Source of the DNA: CAZQVN01 sp964596775
GTDB taxonomy: Bacteria; Eisenbacteria; RBG-16-71-46; JABDJR01; JAWXBZ01
Assembly: GCA_964596775.1 (NCBI GenBank)
Contig: CAZQVN010000013.1
Span: forward strand, 1 to 64,000
DNA: 64,000 nucleotides
Direction of reading: 5' to 3'
A program made the position numbers and the translations under genes. Each line of letters starts with the position of its first letter. Within the stretch, counting starts at the first letter, position 1. Below, one piece after another: positions 53,139-61,191 of the stretch. Under the pieces are notes generated by a model, which did not search any database, had not been told where the DNA came from, and saw only the letters and a list, made by a program, of their open reading frames with translations.

Positions 53139-54044
53139 ATGGGTGAGTTCACGAAATATTTCAACATCGAGGCAGTGACGACGAAGCTCGTCGACTTTGC
53201 TCCCAATCTCCTGGCCGCGATCCTGTTGCTGGTGGGCGTGTACATCTTCCTGCGCCTCTCCAGCCGCACCTTGCGCCTGATCCTCGATCGCGCCGGTTTT
53301 CATCCGACGCTGATCCGGTTCATCGTCGACAACATCTACCGCTATGTCGTTCTGGGCATCGGGGTGGTCATGGCCGCGGACCAGCTCGGCTTCAACATGG
53401 CCGCGGCCCTGGCCGGGCTCGGCGTGGCCGGTGTGGCGATCGGCTTTGCCGCCCAGGACTCGCTGGCGAACATGATCGCCGGGTTCCTCATCTTCTGGGA
53501 CAAGCCGTTCGAGGTGGACGACTGGGTCACGGTGTCCGGCCAGTACGGCAAGGTGACGGAGATCACGCTGCGCAGCACCCGGATCCGCACGAACAACAAC
53601 ACCTACGTGGTGATCCCCAACAAGAACATCATCGACGAAGTGCTGGTGAACCACTCCAAGCACGGCGAAACGCGCATCGACGTCCCGGTGGGCATCGCCT
53701 ACAAGGAAAACATCGTCGAGGCGCGCCGGGTCATCCTCAAGGCCATCGAAAACGTTCCGCAGATCGCGAAGGATCCGCACCCCGACGTCGTGGTGAACGG
53801 GCTCGGAGCGTCCAGCGTGGACCTCTTTGTCCGCGTCTGGATCGACAACGCGGTCCAGGAACGACCGGTGTTCTACGCCGTCATGGAGGCCTCGAAGCTC
53901 GCCCTGGATGAGGCCGGCATCGAGATCCCGTATCATCACATGCAGCTTTTCGTCGAGGACGTGCAGGACAGGGTCTGGGAAAAAATGGCCCGGTTGCCCG
54001 CCCTCAAGGCCGTGGGCCAGCCCGGCGCCGGTTCCGGTGAGTGA
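53139..54044 (+). CDS. mscS: Small-conductance mechanosensitive channel
   Basis: 301 residues, close to E. coli MscS (286). Three N-terminal helices (about 20-42, 62-85, 88-115). The pore helix pattern is Gly/Ala-rich (MAAALAGLGVAGVAIGFAAQDSLANMIAG), then the beta domain (DKPFEVDDWVTVSGQYGKVTEI, VVIPNKNIIDE) and the alpha/beta C-terminal domain. It releases osmolytes on sudden dilution. AAGGAG lies seven bases before the ATG. Confidence 0.95.
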   Translation: MGEFTKYFNIEAVTTKLVDFAPNLLAAILLLVGVYIFLRLSSRTLRLILDRAGFHPTLIRFIVDNIYRYVVLGIGVVMAADQLGFNMAAALAGLGVAGVAIGFAAQDSLANMIAGFLIFWDKPFEVDDWVTVSGQYGKVTEITLRSTRIRTNNNTYVVIPNKNIIDEVLVNHSKHGETRIDVPVGIAYKENIVEARRVILKAIENVPQIAKDPHPDVVVNGLGASSVDLFVRVWIDNAVQERPVFYAVMEASKLALDEAGIEIPYHHMQLFVEDVQDRVWEKMARLPALKAVGQPGAGSGE

Positions 54045-54132
54045 ACACCGCGCGTCCGGCGCGGCAGGAAGCGGCGACATCGACGGACCGTGCCCGGATC
54101 GCTCGGGCCGACCGTCAACAGGAGTGTCCTGA

Positions 54133-54861
54133 ATGCAGCATCGCATCGACCGGCTTCAGTGGAAGGAATTCCGGAGGCTCGTTCCGTCCAAGGTTTCGAC
54201 CGTACTTCTTCCGATCGGGATCCTCGAGGCCCACGGCGGCAGCGCCCTCGGCACCGACATCCTGATTCCGGAAAAAATCGCGGAAATGATCGCGCCGAAG
54301 GTGGGTGCGCTCGTGGCCCCGACGATTCCCTACGGCGTGCCGGCATCGCTGGACGGCTACCCGGGAACCGTCGGCGTCCGGTCCGAGGTGTTTCTCGAGT
54401 ACGTGCTCGACGTGCTCGGAGGGCTGGCGGGAGCGGGCTTCCAGTCCATCTTCATCCTCAACGGCCACGGGGGAAACAACGCTTCGCTCAAGGAGGCGGC
54501 GGAGATCGGATTCCAGTCCTTCGGCGCCTGCACGGCGGTCGTTCACTGGTGGATCGAAGCCGCGGACATCACGAAGGAGATCTTCGGCGGCTCGGGCGGG
54601 CACGGCGCCTGCGACGAGACGGCGGCCATGCTGGCCATCGACCCCGCGCTCGTGGAAACGCGTCCGAAATCCGTCGACCCCCCGTTTCGCGTCCGGCCGT
54701 CCGTCGTGGCCTGGCCCGCGCCGTCCTCCCAGCTCGTTTACGGGGATGACGCCGCGCCGATCACCTACGACAAGAAGAAGGCCGCGGAATTCCTGAGCCG
54801 GGTCGCGTCCCGGATCGAGGACGTGGTGGACGAAATCGACACGCGCTGGAGCGAACTGTGA
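54133..54861 (+). CDS. Creatininase-family amidohydrolase
   Basis: 242 residues. The metal-binding motifs are all present: GILEAHGGSALGTD (Glu32, His34, Asp42), NGHGGN (His112) and GGHGACDETAA with its Glu. The family includes creatininase and the deformylases of riboflavin/F420 precursor synthesis. The present gene lies in no such cluster, so the substrate is open. AGGAG precedes the ATG. It lies between the MscS gene and a thiolase, with modest gaps. Confidence 0.87.
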   Translation: MQHRIDRLQWKEFRRLVPSKVSTVLLPIGILEAHGGSALGTDILIPEKIAEMIAPKVGALVAPTIPYGVPASLDGYPGTVGVRSEVFLEYVLDVLGGLAGAGFQSIFILNGHGGNNASLKEAAEIGFQSFGACTAVVHWWIEAADITKEIFGGSGGHGACDETAAMLAIDPALVETRPKSVDPPFRVRPSVVAWPAPSSQLVYGDDAAPITYDKKKAAEFLSRVASRIEDVVDEIDTRWSEL

Positions 54862-54922
54862 TCGCGCTACGGCGGCCTTCACGTCGCAGGTGCCGGCCTC
54901 GACCCCTTCGAAGGAGATTGCG

Positions 54923-56107
54923 ATGAGTCTGAACCGCGTGGCGGTCGTTTCCGCCGTTCGCACCCCGATCGGCAGGTTTCTCGGGTCGCTGTCGAATGTT
55001 TCCGCCGTGGACCTGGGGATCGCCGCCGCCCGGGCCGCCACCGACCGTTCGGGGCTTTCCGCCGACGACATCGGAGAAACCGTGTTCGGCAACGCCCGCC
55101 AGGCCGGCAACGCGCCGAACCCGGCCCGCCAGATCTCCGTGCGCGCCGGTGTGTCGATTACCGCCCCGGCCATGACGATCAACCAGGCCTGCGGGTCCGG
55201 GCTGCAGTCGCTCCTGCTCGGGGCCCGGTCCGTCGCCCTCGGGAGCGCCGATGCCGTGCTGGTCGGCGGAACGGAAAACATGAGCCGGGTGCCGTTTCTG
55301 CTCGAGGACCTGCGGGACGGCTGGAAGATGGGTCACCGGCCGGTCGTGGACAACATGTACCGGGACGGGTTCACCTGCGGACTGTGCGGAAAGATCATGG
55401 GGGAAACCGCGGAAACGCTTGCGGAGCGCTACACGCTCACCCGGGAGGATCAGGATCGCTATGCGCTCGAAAGCCAGCAACGGGCGGAAAAGGCCCAGGC
55501 GGAAGGCCGCTTCCGGGACGAAATCGTCGCGGTGGAGGTTCCGGCGCGCAAGGGACCGATCGTCTTCGATGCCGATGAGCATGTGCGCCCGGGGTCGACC
55601 CTGGCCGGGCTTGCAAAGCTTCCCCCGGTGTTTTCCAGGACGGGCACGGTCACGGCGGGCAATGCTTCCGGGATCACCGACGGGGCCGCCGCCCTCGTGC
55701 TGGCTTCGGAAGCCCTGGTCCGGGAGCGGAACCTTTCCGCGCTCGCGTGGCTGGAGGATTCCGCGGTGATTGGCGTCGATCCGGAGGTCATGGGGATCGG
55801 CCCCGTTCCGGCCGTGCAGCGGCTTCTGGAGAAAACGAATACCGCGCTCGCCGATTTCGACCTGATCGAGTTGAACGAAGCGTTCGCGGCGCAGGTTCTT
55901 GCCGTGAACCGTGATCTCGGCATCGATCCATCCCGGCTCAACGTCAACGGCGGAGCCATCGCCCTCGGTCACCCGATCGGGGCCACGGGAGCCCGGATCG
56001 TCGTCACGCTGCTTCACGAGCTGAAACGACGCGGGGGGAAGCGCGGACTGGCCACATTGTGTGTCAGCGGCGGACTCGGCCTTGCCGCGTCCTTCGTCCG
56101 GAAGTAG
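54923..56107 (+). CDS. Acetyl-CoA acetyltransferase (thiolase)
   Basis: 394 residues. Acyl-enzyme Cys90 in MTINQACGSGLQSL, the NEAFA block, the catalytic His in GGAIALGHPIGATGAR and the second Cys in ATLCVSGG. The pattern fits a biosynthetic thiolase that condenses two acetyl-CoA, but a degradative beta-ketothiolase is possible. The ATG at 54923 (AAGGAG seven bases upstream) is preferred to an upstream start. The carboxyltransferase 3 kb away could share acyl-CoA metabolism. No terminator is evident before the next unit. Confidence 0.92.
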   Translation: MSLNRVAVVSAVRTPIGRFLGSLSNVSAVDLGIAAARAATDRSGLSADDIGETVFGNARQAGNAPNPARQISVRAGVSITAPAMTINQACGSGLQSLLLGARSVALGSADAVLVGGTENMSRVPFLLEDLRDGWKMGHRPVVDNMYRDGFTCGLCGKIMGETAETLAERYTLTREDQDRYALESQQRAEKAQAEGRFRDEIVAVEVPARKGPIVFDADEHVRPGSTLAGLAKLPPVFSRTGTVTAGNASGITDGAAALVLASEALVRERNLSALAWLEDSAVIGVDPEVMGIGPVPAVQRLLEKTNTALADFDLIELNEAFAAQVLAVNRDLGIDPSRLNVNGGAIALGHPIGATGARIVVTLLHELKRRGGKRGLATLCVSGGLGLAASFVRK

Positions 56108-56535
56108 CCGGATCCGCAAATTGTTGAATCACAATAACTTGAGACATGGACAACCTTTCATGGCCGGGCAGGACAGGAGCCCTCCCGAGGGGAGCGGGCG
56201 GCACCTAAAAGCATCGGGCAATTGAGATTAGGGGTGACATTTCATGCAATTTCCTCTTGACAGGGGGCACACCCCGTAACACTCTGTCCCCGTTTTTGAG
56301 ATTGGTCTTTTTTCCCAGCGACTTGGGACATCGGGATGTGGCCGGACCAGAAACCCGCGGGTGAACGGTCCGGCGTGAATGACCAGGAGCGTGTCGGAAA
56401 GGAGGTGCAAGAGAACCCACGCACTGATTCACCAGGGCGACCGGTTACGGGGGGAAGTTCCGGAACCGGCAAAAAGCGAATCGGAACGTTGAATCTCTTC
56501 ACCCGATCGATCGATGGGTCCTTCATGGAGGAACA
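56108..56535. other. Gene-free region with a small repeat element
   Basis: It holds the 8-bp direct-repeat-flanked element at 56222-56303 (listed separately) and an AT-richer stretch with AATTGTTGAATCACAATAAC near 56120, which forms a short inverted repeat (ATTGTTGAATCACAAT). A weak TTGACA at 56257 lies inside the repeat element and has no good -10. The ribosome site GGAGG lies just before the barrel-protein ATG. No reliable open frame was seen. Confidence 0.5.
56222..56303. repeat. MITE-like element with 8-bp direct repeats
   Basis: TTGAGATT at both ends (56222-56229 and 56296-56303) flanks 66 bases. Its inner ends are imperfect inverted repeats: AGGGGTGACA at the left and TGTCCCCGT (reverse complement ACGGGGACA) at the right. 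Inside is a second small hairpin GACAG...CTGTC around GGGGCACACCCC. This has the shape of a target duplication around a small non-coding insertion, or of a REP-type palindrome. Only this copy was seen. Confidence 0.4.
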
Positions 56536-57171
56536 ATGAAAAAGTCTATGGTCATGTCCACGGCTGTTGTTGTGGCGGCTCTTGCTACGGTTTCCATGGG
56601 TATTCCCCAGGCCCGCGCGGCGGCGGTCAATACGTCGAAGGGCAACTGCAGCATGCTGTTCCAGTTCAACGGTCTTTCCAATCTGAGCACGTCCGCCTAC
56701 AAGGGCGGATTCGGATTCCGTCATTTCATCCAGGACGGCATGGCGATCCGCCCGATGGTCACGGTGGGCATCGGATCCGAGAAAGACAAGCCTCTGTCGA
56801 GCAACGATGTGGAGAGCAAGGAAACCTCCACGGAGTTCGGCGCGGAAATCACGATCGAAAAGCACGCCGCGGCCATCGGCCCCGTGTCTCCGTACATGGG
56901 CGGCCAGGCCGGATTCTCGACCACGAAGGACAAGGCCGAGGTTGACGGCAACGAAACCGGCTCCGTGAAGAGCACGAATTTCGGCGTCGGCGCGGTTGCC
57001 GGCTTCGTATGGGGCTTCGGCGAAGGCGTGACCCTTGGCGGCGAGTACAGCCTGAGCTTCTCCACCGGCTCCGGCGAGCGCACGGTGGGCGACAACAAGG
57101 TGAGCGACACGAGCCGCACGAATATCGGCATCGGGACCGCCTCGCTCTTCCTGTCGGTGGCGTGGAAGTAA
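56536..57171 (+). CDS. Small outer-membrane beta-barrel protein
   Basis: 211 residues. Signal peptide (KKSMVMSTAVVVAALATVSMGIPQARAAA). The mature part alternates polar and hydrophobic residues as in an 8-stranded OmpA/OmpW-like barrel, with Gly-rich strands such as AYKGGFGFRHF, GVGAVAGFVWGF and LGGEYSLSFS, and an aromatic last strand (LFLSVAWK). Function unknown. GGAGG precedes the ATG and a strong terminator follows, so it is a single-gene unit, probably well expressed. Confidence 0.85.
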   Translation: MKKSMVMSTAVVVAALATVSMGIPQARAAAVNTSKGNCSMLFQFNGLSNLSTSAYKGGFGFRHFIQDGMAIRPMVTVGIGSEKDKPLSSNDVESKETSTEFGAEITIEKHAAAIGPVSPYMGGQAGFSTTKDKAEVDGNETGSVKSTNFGVGAVAGFVWGFGEGVTLGGEYSLSFSTGSGERTVGDNKVSDTSRTNIGIGTASLFLSVAWK

Positions 57172-57202
57172 ACGCCCTGCCGCAATAGAGTTGAGTTTGA
57201 AC

Positions 57203-57241
57203 AGCCCCGGCCAGCGTATCGCTGGCCGGGGCTCTTCTTTT
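57203..57241 (+). terminator. Rho-independent terminator of the barrel gene
   Basis: Perfect 14-base stem AGCCCCGGCCAGCG with CGCTGGCCGGGGCT, three-base loop TAT, then CTTCTTTTT. It starts 32 bases after the stop. Confidence 0.92.
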
Positions 57242-57263
57242 TCCCCTTGCATCGCCACCGGGC

Positions 57264-57298
57264 AAAAAAATTGGGGCGGCTCCTTGCGGAGCCGCCCC
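57264..57298 (-). terminator. Rho-independent terminator of a minus-strand transcript
   Basis: Read on the minus strand: an 11-base perfect stem GGGGCGGCTCC with GGAGCCGCCCC and a four-base loop, followed by AA and seven T. It lies 620 bases past the VWA gene's stop, so it must end either a long 3' tail of that operon or a separate minus-strand RNA in 57299-57918. Confidence 0.85.
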
Positions 57299-57918
57299 TA
57301 CGGCGTACAAGAGCGGGCTTGAGGACTCTTGAACGCGCGATCCCCCCCTCAGGGATTCTGGCGGTCCCTCGCGGACCACTGTCGGCCTGGTATCCCTACC
57401 TTCGGGAGGCATCCCCAGGCATGGAGGGCTCTGAACCGCTGAAAACGGCCGATGGTAGAGCCGCGAGGAACCATGTTCTATGTTGAAGACCCGAAGGTCT
57501 CGAACGTTCTAATCGGACTCGTCCGGACGTAACCCGACGATCGCGAAGGAATGATCCACAAATGGCTGCCTCGACATCCGGGATCACCCTGCCGGGGTTG
57601 GAGAGTGACAAATCGCGATGGAGGTGCTGATTTGCCGGGCTCCGTCCGTCCGAGTCTCGCTTGCGACATTTCGTTATTGCACTGTTCGTGCCAACGCCTT
57701 CGCTCATCGCGAGGATGGCTGGAACCTGTTGTCTGATAACGATTAAACAGGGGGAATGTCCTGCCTCCGGTCGGCCGGCAGAAACGGGAAAAAGGGGAAC
57801 CATGTATCCACCGGCGCGGGCACCGAGTTCCATTCTGTTGCAGGGAAACGGTTTGCCGGGTGGGTACGCGGGTCACCAGGGGCGGAACAGTTTGTGCGAG
57901 AGGCGCGACGAATCGATC
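57299..57918. other. Gene-free region, possible minus-strand non-coding RNA
   Basis: 620 bases between the VWA gene and the minus-strand terminator. No open frame on either strand has a ribosome site, a family signature or plausible composition (the minus-strand frames are Arg/Ser/Pro-rich). Short hairpins are dense: GGTCC-CTCGC-GGACC, AGACC-CGAA-GGTCT, CGGAC-TCGT-CCGGA. I compared it by eye with RNase P RNA, tmRNA and 6S features and saw no match. It could be an unannotated structured RNA, a decayed gene, or just a long 3' untranslated region. Confidence 0.35.
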
Positions 57919-59007
57919 CTAGCGGACCCGTTTGCGGCGGTTCCGCAGAAAGTCCGCGAACACGTATCCGCCGAGTTGGTCCAGGCCCGCAAAGTAGGCG
58001 CGCCCGCGGTTGATCCGGGTGAGGTCCTCGACGAACTGCACGAGCGCCTGATCCCGGGCCACCATGAAGGTGGTGATGGGAATGTTCCGTCGGCGGCAGA
58101 GCGACGCCTCGTCGAGCGTCCGGTTGACGATCTTCGGGTCGAGGCCGAAGGAGTTCTTGTACAGCCGGCCTTCCTCGAACAGCGCGGAGGGTTTGCCGTC
58201 GGTGATCATGAAGATCTGCTTCTGCACGTGCTTCTTCGTCCGGAGAATCTGCTGCGCCGTCTGGAGCGCCGCTTTCGTGTTCGTGTGAAACGGACCGACT
58301 CCGCAATAGGTGAGATCCTCGATCGACACACGGTGCGCGTCGTCGCCGAACAGGACGACATCGAGACTGTCCTTCGGATAGCGGGTTGTGATCAGCTCGG
58401 CCAGGGCCATGGCCACCCGCTTGGCCGGTGTGATCCGGTCCTCGCCGTAGAGGACCATGCTGTGGCTGATGTCCAGGCAGAGCACCGTGGCCACGCTCGT
58501 CCGGTGTTCCTTTTCATGAACGTGGAAGTCGTCCTCGGTGATCGTGATGTCGTCGAGGCCGTTCCGGAGCGCGGACTGCAGCGTTTCCGTGTAATTCAGA
58601 TCCGTGACCTGGTCGCCGAAGATGTACGGTCGAGTCTCCGGGAGATTTTCGCCCCCCTCGCCGGCGTGCGAGGTCCGGTGCTCGCCCCCGGCTCCTTTCC
58701 TCAGTTGCCGGAACACGAGTTCCAGGCTCTCCTGCCGGATGGAACGCTCCCCCTTCTTCGTGAGAACGGTGCTTCCCCCTTCGGTCCGGATCACGTTGTC
58801 CTTTTCCAGCTGGGCCCGGAACGCCTCGATGTCGAAATCCGGAGGGAGCAGGCCGCGCTCCTGCAGGACCTTGAGCCAGCGGAGCGCCTCGTCCACGTCG
58901 CCGTCCGTCTGGAGCAGCAGGTGATTGAAGAGCTGCTTGAGATTCCGGAACTGGCGTATGCGGGACGCCATTGCCTCGTCCCACTCGGAATAGCGGAAAC
59001 GCGCCAC
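57919..59007 (-). CDS. VWA-domain protein, partner of MoxR-type ATPase
   Basis: 362 residues. The N-terminal helical part (1-165) carries charged coiled stretches. The von Willebrand A domain at about 173-362 has the MIDAS motif DISHS (179-183), a conserved Thr in DLTYCGVGPFHTNTKAAL, and IFMITDGKPSA. No membrane helix, so it is cytoplasmic. The start is GTG just after the ATPase stop (a 2-base gap). In such pairs the AAA+ ATPase remodels or assembles a protein and the VWA subunit binds metal and the partner. The client is not known. Confidence 0.88.
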   Translation of the reverse strand: MARFRYSEWDEAMASRIRQFRNLKQLFNHLLLQTDGDVDEALRWLKVLQERGLLPPDFDIEAFRAQLEKDNVIRTEGGSTVLTKKGERSIRQESLELVFRQLRKGAGGEHRTSHAGEGGENLPETRPYIFGDQVTDLNYTETLQSALRNGLDDITITEDDFHVHEKEHRTSVATVLCLDISHSMVLYGEDRITPAKRVAMALAELITTRYPKDSLDVVLFGDDAHRVSIEDLTYCGVGPFHTNTKAALQTAQQILRTKKHVQKQIFMITDGKPSALFEEGRLYKNSFGLDPKIVNRTLDEASLCRRRNIPITTFMVARDQALVQFVEDLTRINRGRAYFAGLDQLGGYVFADFLRNRRKRVR

Positions 59008-59009
59008 GC

Positions 59010-60488
59010 CTACCCCTTTTCGAGGCTGGAAAACATCGTGGAGAACATGTCGAGGTACGCCACCTGGCCGTCCAGCTCTTCCTTGGCGAGAATGGCGCTC
59101 TGGTGCAGCCCCTCGAGCACGAGTTCCATGGCCGGTCCCAGCTCCGCGGCATCGTCCGACTTCACGAAGCCTGCGGCGATCTCCCTGAGCCCGGTAACGG
59201 AATCCAGCTTCGTGAAGTACTCGGCCGCGGATTCGTCGTCGCCGATCTCGAGTTTCCGGCCGTTGCTGAACCACTGAACAACGGTCCGGTAGGGGGATGT
59301 GGCCACCTCCTCCTTTTCCTTGCTCTTGCCGCGGTGCGCGTTCGGAAAGTGCGATTCGAACACCTCCTTGACGGCGCGACCGATCAGGTAGCGGGCCACC
59401 TTGAGCGGACCTTCCTGTTCCCCTTCGTAGACGAGCTCGATCTTGCCGGTCAGCGCCGGCACGGACGCCTGGAGATCGGATATCCGGGCGAATGCCGGCG
59501 CGTCGCCGGTCCGCACCGCACGACGCTCCACGTTGGAGATGACGTTTTCGAGGGCGGTGATCGCCAGGCGCGCCGAAACGCCCGAATTCTGGTCCACGTA
59601 CTCGCTGTCGCGCGCCTGGAACGCGATCTCCTCCACGATCTCGCGGATGTAGTCGGGGATCCGGATGGGCGGGGCGTCCTCGCGGTTCGTCCAGGCCTCC
59701 TGCGACGTGATGGCCATGGCGTCCTCGAGGTCGGCCGGGTAGTGCGTCATGATCTGGCTGTCGATCCGGTCCTTGAGCGGCGTGATGATCGTGCCCCGGT
59801 TCGTGTAGTCCTCCGGATTCGCCGAGTACACGATGGCGATGTCCAGCGGCAGCCGGACGTCGAAACCGCGGATCTGGATGTCCTTTTCCTGCATCACGTT
59901 CAGGAGGCCGACCTGGATGCGCGGCTGCAGGTCCGGCAACTCGTTGATGGCGAAGATCCCGCGGTTGGCCCGCGGCACCAGGCCGTAGTGGATGACTTCC
60001 TCGTCGGCGAACGACAGTTTCCGCGAGGCGGCCTTGATCGGATCGATGTCGCCGATCAGGTCGGCGATCGTCACGTCCGGCGTGGCCAGCTTCTCGTGAT
60101 AGCGGTTGTCGCGGTGGATCCAGGCGATCGGCGTGGCATCGCCCATTTCGGCAACCATCCGCCGCCCCGCCGCGGAAATCGGGTGGGCCGGGTGATCGTT
60201 CGTTTCCGTTCCCGCGATGACCGGGATGTACTCGTCGAGCAGCCGGGTCAGCGACCTGAGGATCCGCGTCTTGGCCTGCCCGCGCAGGCCGAGCAGGATG
60301 AAGTCGTGCTGGGACAGCACGGCGTTGACGAGCTGCGGAATCACGGTGCGATCGTAGCCGATGACGCCGGGGAAAAGCGGCCCATCCTCCTTGAGGAGCC
60401 GCATGAGGTTGTCGCGCATTTCCCGTTTCACGGTGCGGTCCATGTATCCGGCGGCGCGCAATGCGCCGAGAGTCGTGGGGCGATCCAT
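59010..60488 (-). CDS. MoxR-like AAA+ ATPase (magnesium-chelatase type)
   Basis: 492 residues. Walker A GLRGQAKT (67-74). The Walker B position reads FAINELPD, with Asn-Glu in place of the usual Asp-Glu. Sensor 1 is VYSANPEDY and the arginine region TNRGTIITPLKDRID. The C-terminal 170 residues are helical and extend beyond the normal AAA lid. It precedes the VWA gene with two bases between, the classic MoxR-VWA arrangement. It may act as a chaperone for an oxidoreductase or chelatase, or in stress. Confidence 0.88.
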   Translation of the reverse strand: MDRPTTLGALRAAGYMDRTVKREMRDNLMRLLKEDGPLFPGVIGYDRTVIPQLVNAVLSQHDFILLGLRGQAKTRILRSLTRLLDEYIPVIAGTETNDHPAHPISAAGRRMVAEMGDATPIAWIHRDNRYHEKLATPDVTIADLIGDIDPIKAASRKLSFADEEVIHYGLVPRANRGIFAINELPDLQPRIQVGLLNVMQEKDIQIRGFDVRLPLDIAIVYSANPEDYTNRGTIITPLKDRIDSQIMTHYPADLEDAMAITSQEAWTNREDAPPIRIPDYIREIVEEIAFQARDSEYVDQNSGVSARLAITALENVISNVERRAVRTGDAPAFARISDLQASVPALTGKIELVYEGEQEGPLKVARYLIGRAVKEVFESHFPNAHRGKSKEKEEVATSPYRTVVQWFSNGRKLEIGDDESAAEYFTKLDSVTGLREIAAGFVKSDDAAELGPAMELVLEGLHQSAILAKEELDGQVAYLDMFSTMFSSLEKG

Positions 60489-60520
60489 CTGGGACGGGCC
60501 TCCAGTCGTGTTTCGTGAAG

Positions 60521-61105
60521 TCAGCTGTTCGCCCGGGCGAGCGAACCGTCGAGGCCGAGCTCGGTGGCGATCGTCTTCATCGCCTGGATGACGAAGTCGA
60601 CATGTTCGTTGAGATCCACGCCGAAGATTTCGGTTCCATGTTTAATGTCTTCGCGGCTGACCTGGCGGGCGAACGCCTTGTCCTTGAATTTTTTCACGAC
60701 GCTTTTCGCCGTGAGGTCGTCCAGGCTCTTCGAGGGGCGGACGAGCGCCACCGCGGTGATGAAGCCGCACAGTTCGTCGCAGGCGTAGAGCGCCTTTTCG
60801 AGAGTCGTTTCGGGCTCGAGGCCCAGGTTGTTGGCCGGGTTGTGCGTGTGGATGGCCCGGATGACCTCGGGCGGGTAGCCGCGTCCGGCGAGGATCTCCC
60901 CGCCCTTGACCGTGTGTTCCGCCGCGTCGGGGAACGCCTCCCAGTCGAAGTCGTGCAGGAGTCCCACGGTGGCCCAGAGCGCTTCGTCCTCGCCGAGTCT
61001 GCGGGCATAGGCCGTCATGGCGGCTTCCACCGCCAGCATGTGGTTTCGGAGCCCTTCGTTCTTCACGTACTCGTGAAGAAGGGCCACGTTTCGTTCGCGT
61101 GTCAT
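60521..61105 (-). CDS. HD-domain phosphohydrolase-type protein
   Basis: 194 residues. HD motif HMLAVEAAM (His22), LLHDFDWE (His51-Asp52), and later His64 in AEHTVKGG and the Asp in ACDELCGF. The pattern H...HD...D is complete. Such small HD proteins act on nucleotides, but the substrate is not known. The ATG at 61105 has a promoter just ahead; an in-frame extension to 61186 is low complexity and was rejected. It follows the AAA/DUF4143 gene by 86 bases. Confidence 0.87.
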   Translation of the reverse strand: MTRERNVALLHEYVKNEGLRNHMLAVEAAMTAYARRLGEDEALWATVGLLHDFDWEAFPDAAEHTVKGGEILAGRGYPPEVIRAIHTHNPANNLGLEPETTLEKALYACDELCGFITAVALVRPSKSLDDLTAKSVVKKFKDKAFARQVSREDIKHGTEIFGVDLNEHVDFVIQAMKTIATELGLDGSLARANS

Positions 61106-61112
61106 GCCTGTA

Positions 61113-61141
61113 AGTCTAGGGGGGTGGGGGGGAGGGCGCAA
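61113..61141 (-). promoter_or_regulatory. Sigma-70 promoter, probably leaderless
   Basis: On the minus strand: TTGCGC, 17 bases (mostly C), TAGACT, then seven bases to the ATG of the HD gene. There is no Shine-Dalgarno sequence. Confidence 0.5.
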
Positions 61142-61191
61142 GGGTGGCGGGAGGGCGGTGATGATCCGTGAACAACAGCACTTCAAATCGT

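Noticed and set aside
57396..57876. Two overlapping minus-strand frames (145 and 132 codons) in the gene-free region
   Set aside because: No ribosome site, odd composition, different frames covering the same DNA and no family match; treated as non-coding.
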